Part shown: positions 13,981 through 18,969 of the stretch, piece by piece
Numbering within the stretch: position 1 is the stretch's first letter
Layout: every line of letters begins with the position of its first letter
Source: Frankiales bacterium
Lineage (GTDB): Bacteria; Actinomycetota; Actinomycetes; Mycobacteriales; SCTD01
Assembly: GCA_025464915.1 (NCBI GenBank)
Contig: JAODNF010000301.1
Span: 1-18,969, forward strand
Direction of reading: 5' to 3'
DNA: 18,969 nucleotides
Notes under the pieces: generated by a model
Seen by the model: only the letters and a program-made list of their open reading frames with translations
The model's database searches: none
Told to the model about the DNA's origin: nothing
Position numbers and translations under genes: made by a program

Positions 13981-14825
13981 AACCGCCGCGCCACCCCGAC
14001 GACGAACCCGGCCAGGGCGCCGAGCCGCCAGACGACCGGCGGGCCCCAGTGCCGCTTCCTCCCGGATGCCACCTCGGACGCCGCGGTCGCGACGCCGCCG
14101 AGCCGCAGCACCCGCGGCAGCAGCAGCCGGGCCCGGCTCCGGTCGGTCCGGGCCAACCTGGCGAGCCGTGCCCCCATCCCCTTGCCGTAGGCCCAGTGCA
14201 GGCTGAGCGCCTGGGTGTCGGTGCGGTGCTGCACGTGCCAGGCCAGCGCCGCCGGCTCGAACCAGCCGACGTGGCCGGCGATGACGAGCCGGTCGACGAG
14301 GTCGAGGTCCTCCGCGCTGGCGAACCACGAGGCGGGGCCGAGGCGCTCGTCGAACCCGCCGAGCTCCTCGAGCACCGAGCGCCGGACCCGCAGGTTGCCG
14401 GCGATCCCGGGGTCGAGCGGCCCGGAGCGGTCGATGACCAGCCCCTCGGTCCCCTCGGCGAGGGACACCGGTCGCTCGTGCGGGACATCGCCGGGTGGCT
14501 CGGTCACGCCGCCGAGCACGAAGTCGGCCGAGGGTGCCATCAGCGCCGCACGCCAGCCCGGCGCGACCAGCACGTCGTCGTCGACGAAGGCCACCTGCTC
14601 CGTCGTGGCTGCGCGCCAGCCGAGGTTGCGCGCCCACGACGTACCCGGCCGCTGTGCGGTCAGGACAGACACACCCGCTGCCCGCACCGGGTGCCGGACC
14701 GGTGCGGAGTCGACGACCACCACCCGGTCGTCGGGCGTGAGCTCCGCCGCCAGTGCGTCGAGGCAGCGTGCGAGGAGCTCGGGCCGGTCCCGGGTCGGTA
14801 CGACGACCGTCAGGCCGTCAGTCAT
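13977..14825 (-). CDS. GT2 family glycosyltransferase
   Basis: 282 residues. LTVVVPTRDRPELLARCL opens the GT-A fold, DDRVVVVDSAPVRHP follows, then SWARNLGWRAATTEQVAFVDDDV with metal-binding Asp82-84, GNLRVRRSVLEELGGFDERLGPASW, and catalytic Glu172-Asp173 in SAEDLDLVDRLVIAGH. The block HRTDTQALSLHWAYGKGMGARL is shared with the GT2 at 15968. The C-terminus is hydrophobic (LGALAGFVVGVARRL), a possible peripheral membrane anchor. ATG 14825 overlaps the upstream GT4 stop by 8 bp (ATGACTGA), and the 3' end overlaps the next gene (GTGA). It adds one sugar in the pathway; donor unknown. Confidence 0.9.
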   Translation of the reverse strand: MTDGLTVVVPTRDRPELLARCLDALAAELTPDDRVVVVDSAPVRHPVRAAGVSVLTAQRPGTSWARNLGWRAATTEQVAFVDDDVLVAPGWRAALMAPSADFVLGGVTEPPGDVPHERPVSLAEGTEGLVIDRSGPLDPGIAGNLRVRRSVLEELGGFDERLGPASWFASAEDLDLVDRLVIAGHVGWFEPAALAWHVQHRTDTQALSLHWAYGKGMGARLARLARTDRSRARLLLPRVLRLGGVATAASEVASGRKRHWGPPVVWRLGALAGFVVGVARRL

Positions 14826-15954
14826 GCGCGACCGCCTCCATGACGTCGTCGACGCGGGTGACGAACGCGTCCCAGCCGAACGCGGCTGCCCGCGCCACGA
14901 GCTGCTCGGTCCGGAACGGGGCCCGTCCCTCGAGGACCTCGAGGACGCGGTCGGCGAACCGCTCGGGGTCGCGCGGCTCCAGCCAACCCGTCACGCCGGG
15001 CACGACCGTCTCGCGCGGACCGCCGCTGTCGACCGCCAGGACGGGGGCACCGGACGCCATCGCCTCGAGCGGCACGATGCCGAAGTCCTCGTTGCGCGCG
15101 GTGAAGAGCAGCAGGGAGCAAGTCCGGTAGAGCACGGAGAGCCGGGCGTCCGGAGGGTCGGTCTCGAAGGTCACGTCGAGCCCGGTCGCCCTCGACCGCA
15201 GGTCGGCGAGGTAGGGCCGGCTCTTCTCGTCGACCGCGCCCGCGACGACCAGTCGTACGCGCTTTCCCTTGCGCTGCAGGGCTTCCAGCGTCTCGATGGC
15301 GAGTTCGACGTCCTTCTGCCACATGATGCGACCGGCCACGAGCAGGAAGTCCTCGCGCGGCCCGGTGCCCGCGGGGAAGCGCGCCAGGTCGACGCCCGGG
15401 TAGAGGACCTCGACGGGTCCGCGCGGCACCAGACCGGCGGCCTCGATGCGTGCCTTCGTCTCCACCGAGTTGGCCAGGACGTGCCGGTAGGACCGCCAGG
15501 CCCGACGGTCGACGGCCTCGAAGGCGCCGCCGAGGACGCCGATGCCCAGCCGCCTCACCGTCGAGCCGCCGACGAGGGCGGCGCGGGTGGCGGGGTCGTG
15601 CAGGATCTTGAGCGGCGTGTGGCAGTAGGCCGCGACCGGCACCGGCGACCGCGGCGCGACCAGGTCGCCGAGACCCTCGCTCGAGACCAGCAGGGACTGC
15701 GCCCCCTCGAGCGGCAGCCGCGAGCGGCCGATCCGCCAGGCCGCCTGGGCCAGCGGCCCGAGCGAGCGCCGGACGGAGACGGGCGGGTCGAGCTGGATCA
15801 CCCGCGCGTCGCGCAACTCCGGGTACGTGGCCTCGGGCTCGTGGTGGTGGGTCAGGAGCAGCCAGTCGTGCCGCGAGCGCGGGAGCAGCTCGACGAAGGA
15901 CCGCTCGATGCCGCTCTTGAGGTAGATCCACGGGTGGTAGAGCGCGACCTTCAC
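14818..15954 (-). CDS. GT4 family glycosyltransferase
   Basis: 378 residues, typical GT4 length. VKVALYHPWIYLKSGIERSFVELL opens the fold, with SGIER in the place of the glycine-rich loop. VAAYCHTPLKILHDP near residue 110 is the acceptor-domain His region. FLLVAGRIMWQKDVELAIETL starts the donor domain, and Glu289/Glu297 form the E-x7-E motif in NEDFGIVPLEAMASGAPVLAV. The overall pattern (YCHTP, GR..WQK) resembles mannosyltransferases of the ALG2/WbaZ type, so mannose is a plausible donor, not a proven one. GTG 15954 is chosen as the only in-frame start near the first beta strand, 13 bp after the upstream GT2 stop. It overlaps the following GT2 by 8 bp. Confidence 0.9.
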   Translation of the reverse strand: MKVALYHPWIYLKSGIERSFVELLPRSRHDWLLLTHHHEPEATYPELRDARVIQLDPPVSVRRSLGPLAQAAWRIGRSRLPLEGAQSLLVSSEGLGDLVAPRSPVPVAAYCHTPLKILHDPATRAALVGGSTVRRLGIGVLGGAFEAVDRRAWRSYRHVLANSVETKARIEAAGLVPRGPVEVLYPGVDLARFPAGTGPREDFLLVAGRIMWQKDVELAIETLEALQRKGKRVRLVVAGAVDEKSRPYLADLRSRATGLDVTFETDPPDARLSVLYRTCSLLLFTARNEDFGIVPLEAMASGAPVLAVDSGGPRETVVPGVTGWLEPRDPERFADRVLEVLEGRAPFRTEQLVARAAAFGWDAFVTRVDDVMEAVAHD

Positions 15955-15967
15955 CGGCGCACCGCCG

Positions 15968-16813
15968 TCACAGCCGTACCGCCGCGAGCAGGGCGCCCCG
16001 CAGAGCTCCGAGCAGCCGGACGAGCGCGAGCAGCGCCCCCAGCTGGTAGCCCTTGGCCAGGTCCCGGGCCCCGGCGACGACGGTCCCGGACCAGACCGCG
16101 TCCCGCAGGACGGTCCGGGCACGGCCGGCGCTGCCGGCCCGTCGCAGCAGGACGAGCCGCACCCCGAGACCGATGCCGTAGCCGTGGTCGAGGGCGACGA
16201 GCTCGCGCCGGCTGCGCCACTGGTCGTGCACCGCGCGCGCCGCGGGCTCGAACCGGCCCTCGAACCCGCTGGCCAGCAGCCGGTCCAGCAGGTCGAGGTC
16301 CTCGGCCGCTCTCGTCCACGTGCCCGGACCGAGCCGCTCGTCGAAGCCGCCCACGGCGGACAGTGCGGACCGGCGTACCCCCAGGTTGGCGCTCGCCCCG
16401 AGCGTGCCGCGCGAGCCGAGCGTGAGGCGGGTGGGCTCGGTCAGCGTGGTCACCGCGACCGGTCGCTCGCGGTCCTCCTGGCCCACGGGCACGCCCACGG
16501 CACCGGCCACCCAGGGCGCCTGCCCGAGAGCGGCCACGAGGGCGTCCGCCCAGCCCGCGCCGACCTGCACGTCGTCGTCGACGAAGGCCACGAGCTCGTG
16601 CCGGGCGGCCCGCCAGCCGGCGTTGCGGGCCCGCGAGGCGCCCTTGCGGTCGCAGCGCAGCGCCCCCTCGACCGGGATGCGCGACGCGGAGTCGACGACG
16701 AGCAGCTCGTCCTCGGGCCCCAGCTCCGAGGTGAGGGCGGCGACACAGCGGGTCAGGTGGTCCTGGCGGTCGCGAGTGGGTACCACCACACTGAGAGCCG
16801 CTCTTCCCGCCAC
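15968..16813 (-). CDS. GT2 family glycosyltransferase
   Basis: 281 residues. LSVVVPTRDRQDHLTRCV starts at residue 7, EDELLVVDSASR follows, then SRARNAGWRAARHELVAFVDDDV with Asp79-81, SANLGVRRSALSAVGGFDERLGPGTW, and catalytic Glu171-Asp172 in AAEDLDLLDRLLASGF. Then WRSRRELVALDHGYGIGLGVRL is the block shared with the GT2 genes at 13977 and 10940. The C-terminal 30 residues are hydrophobic (LGALLALVRLLGALRG). GTG 16813 is the first gene of the minus operon; AGG lies about 8 nt upstream, a weak ribosome site. The 112-bp gap to the divergent sugar-phosphate transferase must hold its promoter, but I see no clear -10 for this direction. Confidence 0.9.
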   Translation of the reverse strand: MAGRAALSVVVPTRDRQDHLTRCVAALTSELGPEDELLVVDSASRIPVEGALRCDRKGASRARNAGWRAARHELVAFVDDDVQVGAGWADALVAALGQAPWVAGAVGVPVGQEDRERPVAVTTLTEPTRLTLGSRGTLGASANLGVRRSALSAVGGFDERLGPGTWTRAAEDLDLLDRLLASGFEGRFEPAARAVHDQWRSRRELVALDHGYGIGLGVRLVLLRRAGSAGRARTVLRDAVWSGTVVAGARDLAKGYQLGALLALVRLLGALRGALLAAVRL

Positions 16814-16852
16814 CCCAGCAGCCTGGCACCTCGCAGCCGCCCGTCACGGAAC

Positions 16853-16901
16853 CGACCCACGGTCGTTGCCTCGGGCAAGCGTCTGCGCCGCGAGGCGGCG
16901 C
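16853..16901. promoter_or_regulatory. Two inverted repeats in the divergent control region (possible operators)
   Basis: CGACCcacGGTCG lies at 16853-16865 and GCGCCGCgagGCGGCGC at 16885-16901. The second ends directly against the TACGTT -10 candidate of the plus gene, where a bound repressor would block RNA polymerase. Both have 3-nt centres and arms of 5 and 7 bp. In GC-rich DNA such short palindromes can arise by chance, so the operator role is only suggested. Confidence 0.35.
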
Positions 16902-16907
16902 TACGTT
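16902..16907 (+). promoter_or_regulatory. Putative -10 hexamer TACGTT for the sugar-phosphate transferase
   Basis: TACGTT fits TANNNT. Transcription would start near 16913-16914, leaving about 12 nt of leader that includes GGAGG at 16917-16921, 4 nt before GTG 16926. Unlike several other genes in the window, this one would have a real ribosome site. No convincing -35 is seen. Confidence 0.45.
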
Positions 16908-16925
16908 GACCGTTACGGAGGTGTG

Positions 16926-18392
16926 GTGACCCAGCAGGCCGAGGGGCTCGGACGGGCTCGTGCGCGGGCCAGGGTCGACCAGGCCGCCGCGCTCGGGACC
17001 ACGCCCGTCGCCCCGCGCACGCTGCGCCCCTCCTGGGAGCGCCAGTACGCCGGTCTCATGCCGCTGGGCGACCTCGCCATCACGCTGCTCGTGGCGGTCG
17101 GGTGCGGGCGGCTGCCCTGGGTCGAGCAGTCGGCGGCCCTCCTGCTCGCCTTCGTGTGGCTGGTGCCGCTCGCCGTCGGCGGCGCGTACGAGTCCAGGGT
17201 GCTCGGCCAGGGGTCCGACGAGTACAAGCGCGTGCTCTCGGCCTCGTGGCAGTACGCCGCGCTGCTGGGCCTGGTCGCCTACGCCGTCGGCGAGAACAGC
17301 GTCCGTGGCTGCCTGTTCGTGGTCCTTCCCGTCGGCACCACCGGCCTGCTGCTCGGTCGGCAGACCGTCCGCCGCTTCGTCTGGTCCCGCCGCCGCCAGG
17401 GCTTCGCGCTGCACCGGCTGGTCGTCATCGGACCGGCGTTCACGGCCGCCGACCTCATCCGCGAGGTGCAGGGCCGCGACGACACCGGGTTCTCGGTGGT
17501 CGGCGTCTGCACGGCCGGGGTCGTCGAGGACGGCATGACCGACGACGTCCCCGAGCAGTGGGAGTTCCACGACGTGCTCGAGACGATCGGTCGGACCCGC
17601 GCCGACACGGTCGCGGTCGTCGGCACCGGCGACATGCCGCAGGGCTTCGTCCGGCGCCTCGCCTGGCAGCTCGAGGGCACCGGCGTCGACCTGATGGTCA
17701 GCCCGGCGATCACCGACATCGCCGGCCCGCGCATCCACGTCCGCCCGGTGGCGAACATGTCGATGCTCTACGTCGAGGCGCCCCGCTTCACCGGCGCCTC
17801 CCGCGTGCTGAAGAACGCCAGCGACCGGATCGCGGCGCTGCTGCTGATCGTGGCACTGACACCGCTGTTCGCGCTGGTCGCCCTGGCGGTCGCGCTCGAC
17901 AGCCGGGGCGGCGTCTTCTTCCGCCAGGAGCGCCTCGGACTCGGTGGCGAGGCCTTCTCGATCTGGAAGTTCCGCACGATGCACGTCGAGGCGGAGCGGC
18001 TGCGGGTCGAGCTCGAGGCGCTGAACGAGTCGGACGGCGGCCTGTTCAAGCTGCGCCGCGACCCCCGCGTCACGCCGGTCGGCGCCTTCCTGCGCCGATG
18101 GTCGATCGACGAGCTGCCGCAGCTGCTGAACGTGCTGCGCGGCCAGATGTCGATGATCGGTCCCCGCCCGCTCCCGCTCGTGCTCGAGGACGTCGCGGGC
18201 GACGAGCACCGGCGGCTGCTGGTCCGGCCCGGCATGACCGGCCTGTGGCAGGTGAGCGGTCGCTCGGACCTGTCGTGGGACGAGAGCGTGCGGCTGGACC
18301 TCTACTACGTCGAGAACTGGTCGCTCGCCGTCGACGCCGTCATCCTGCTCCGCACGGTCCTCGCGGTGCTCCGGCGGCACGGCGCCTACTGA
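16926..18392 (+). CDS. Polyprenyl-phosphate sugar-1-phosphate transferase (initiating, WbaP-like family)
   Basis: 488 residues, the normal length for the full-length initiating enzyme. It would transfer a sugar-1-phosphate from a nucleotide sugar to undecaprenyl phosphate, the first step of repeat-unit synthesis. The N-terminal part has about four hydrophobic segments (roughly 45-60, 68-87, 105-125, 128-145). A Rossmann-like regulatory domain follows (LHRLVVIGP near 162 to 285). A membrane hairpin lies near 303-325, then the bacterial sugar transferase domain: GVFFRQERLGLGG, FSIWKFRTM, DPRVTPVGAFLRRWSIDELPQL with the Asp395-Glu396 catalytic dyad, SMIGPRP, and RPGMTGLWQVSGR. GTG 16926 is chosen for GGAGG 4 nt upstream; GTG 16923 is too close to it. 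Sugar (galactose or glucose are common in the family) is not inferable. Confidence 0.95.
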   Translation: MTQQAEGLGRARARARVDQAAALGTTPVAPRTLRPSWERQYAGLMPLGDLAITLLVAVGCGRLPWVEQSAALLLAFVWLVPLAVGGAYESRVLGQGSDEYKRVLSASWQYAALLGLVAYAVGENSVRGCLFVVLPVGTTGLLLGRQTVRRFVWSRRRQGFALHRLVVIGPAFTAADLIREVQGRDDTGFSVVGVCTAGVVEDGMTDDVPEQWEFHDVLETIGRTRADTVAVVGTGDMPQGFVRRLAWQLEGTGVDLMVSPAITDIAGPRIHVRPVANMSMLYVEAPRFTGASRVLKNASDRIAALLLIVALTPLFALVALAVALDSRGGVFFRQERLGLGGEAFSIWKFRTMHVEAERLRVELEALNESDGGLFKLRRDPRVTPVGAFLRRWSIDELPQLLNVLRGQMSMIGPRPLPLVLEDVAGDEHRRLLVRPGMTGLWQVSGRSDLSWDESVRLDLYYVENWSLAVDAVILLRTVLAVLRRHGAY

Positions 18393-18427
18393 CCCGTTCG
18401 GTCCCGGGATTCCGGCCGCCGAGTTGC

Positions 18428-18433
18428 TAGCGT
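18428..18433 (+). promoter_or_regulatory. Putative -10 hexamer TAGCGT for the right-edge gene
   Basis: TAGCGT is followed by six C residues and GTG 18440. It fits the TANNNT plus 6 nt leaderless pattern, and no Shine-Dalgarno is present before the GTG. Confidence 0.45.
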
Positions 18434-18439
18434 CCCCCC

Positions 18440-18969
18440 GTGCCCGACGAGCCTGACGTCTCCGCCGACGCCACTGGCGACGGCGACCTCTCCGGTGACC
18501 TGACCGTGCGCCTGAAGCAGCTCGAGGAGCGCATCGCCACCGAGCCCGGCGGCCGCCGGCGCCGCACCCCGGTCCGCCCGGTGGCCCCGCACGCCTTCCC
18601 GGCGCTCGACGGCGACGAGCCCTCGGAGCCTGCCCCCACGGCAGTCGAGGCCCCCGCCCCCGAGCCTGCAGTCGACGCCCCCGAGCCCGTCCAGCCCGCG
18701 GGCGAGGAGTCGCCGCGGCTCACGCCCATGCGGCGCACCTCGCGCCGGGCCCCGGCCACCGAGCCGGAGCCTGCCGAGCAGCGGGAGAGCAGTGAAGCCG
18801 CGGACCCGCCTGCCCGACGCGCCGGCCGACCCGCGAGCCCGCCCGTCAAGGCACCCGGCGCAGGGGGCAGGCGCGGTGCCGTGCCGATAGCGGTGCCCGT
18901 CGCCGCCCCGGGGGCCCGGCCTGCGAAGACCGCCCGCCGGGCTCTCAAGGCCGCGTCCCCGGTCCTGCC
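18440..18969 (+). CDS. Pro/Ala/Arg-rich protein of unknown function, N-terminal part (runs off the right edge)
   Basis: From GTG 18440 the frame stays open to the last base, giving at least 176 residues. I do not recognise it. It begins with an acidic stretch, VPDEPDVSADATGDGD. A short helix-like segment, LTVRLKQLEERIAT, follows near residues 22-35. The rest is low-complexity Pro/Ala/Glu (EAPAPEPAVDAPEPVQPAG) alternating with Arg-rich patches (GGRRRRTPVRP, MRRTSRRAP), as in disordered cytoplasmic N-termini of actinobacterial membrane or cell-wall proteins. Support: the TAGCGT box 6 nt upstream, and codon-position GC as in a real gene. A minus-strand frame overlaps it but has no promoter or family signature. 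The downstream domain, which would define it, lies outside the window. Confidence 0.6.
   Translation, partial: MPDEPDVSADATGDGDLSGDLTVRLKQLEERIATEPGGRRRRTPVRPVAPHAFPALDGDEPSEPAPTAVEAPAPEPAVDAPEPVQPAGEESPRLTPMRRTSRRAPATEPEPAEQRESSEAADPPARRAGRPASPPVKAPGAGGRRGAVPIAVPVAAPGARPAKTARRALKAASPVL

Noticed and set aside
12949..14637. A 562-residue fusion protein on the minus strand
   Set aside because: Only the last 343 residues are GT-like. The first 219 lie over the GT2 gene in another frame, and GTG 13980 with its GTGA overlap is the proper start.
16906..16911. TTGACC as a -35 box
   Set aside because: A -10 at normal spacing would fall inside the coding sequence, so TACGTT as a -10 explains the site better.
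15951..18380. Minus-strand open frame of 809 codons
   Set aside because: It is opposite the sugar-phosphate transferase, whose motifs are unmistakable. The repetitive Asp/Gln/Arg/His composition is typical of antisense frames in GC-rich DNA.
18427..18948. Minus-strand open frame of 173 codons at the right edge
   Set aside because: Gly/Ala/Ser/Arg-rich with no motif, and the plus frame has a promoter-like box and an unbroken reading to the edge.

Overview
The window is very GC-rich with short intergenic gaps, uses GTG and even TTG starts, and ends many genes inside the next start codon (GTGA, ATGA, TTGA). This points to a high-GC actinobacterium. A Nocardioides-like or related actinomycete is a guess; nothing in the sequence fixes the genus. 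Almost all of it is one cell-surface polysaccharide locus. I see no tRNA, rRNA, CRISPR array, transposase or integrase.

Layout. The left edge (1-267, minus) holds the N-terminus of a sulfatase/alkaline-phosphatase-superfamily protein, divergent from a plus-strand pair: an OafA-type membrane acyltransferase (266-1366) and a TylF-type O-methyltransferase (1359-2171). A long perfect inverted repeat separates this pair from a convergent SAM methyltransferase (2242-2895, minus). A compact divergent promoter then leads into a plus operon of two GT4 and one GT2 glycosyltransferases (2919-6108), followed by a left-handed beta-helix acetyltransferase (6120-6800). A lone minus-strand GT2 (6803-7615) is divergent from the next plus operon: GT2, a Wzz-like chain-length protein, a Wzy/ligase-like membrane polymerase, GT2 and GT4 (7627-12753). 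The convergent gap 12754-12948 carries a paired 58-bp repeat and a G-rich tandem repeat. A four-gene minus operon follows (GT4, GT2, GT4, GT2; 12949-16813). Across a 112-bp divergent control region lies the initiating polyprenyl-phosphate sugar-phosphate transferase (16926-18392). The right edge is the start of a Pro/Ala-rich unknown protein (18440 onward).

How the genes fit together (inference). The sugar-phosphate transferase would load the first sugar on undecaprenyl phosphate at the inner face of the membrane. The eleven glycosyltransferases (six GT2, five GT4) would extend the repeat unit. The Wzy-like protein would polymerise or ligate it outside, with length control by the Wzz-like protein. 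Two methyltransferases and two acyltransferases would decorate it. No Wzx flippase, ABC exporter, tyrosine kinase or nucleotide-sugar synthesis gene is visible, so the locus probably extends beyond the window or relies on genes elsewhere.

The most notable non-coding signals are the perfect hairpin at 2174-2234, the symmetric repeat-palindrome-repeat block at 12772-12902, and a recurring TANNNT hexamer 6-8 nt before start codons, which suggests leaderless transcription. All reading was by eye: family names rest on motifs, and no database or folding calculation was run.
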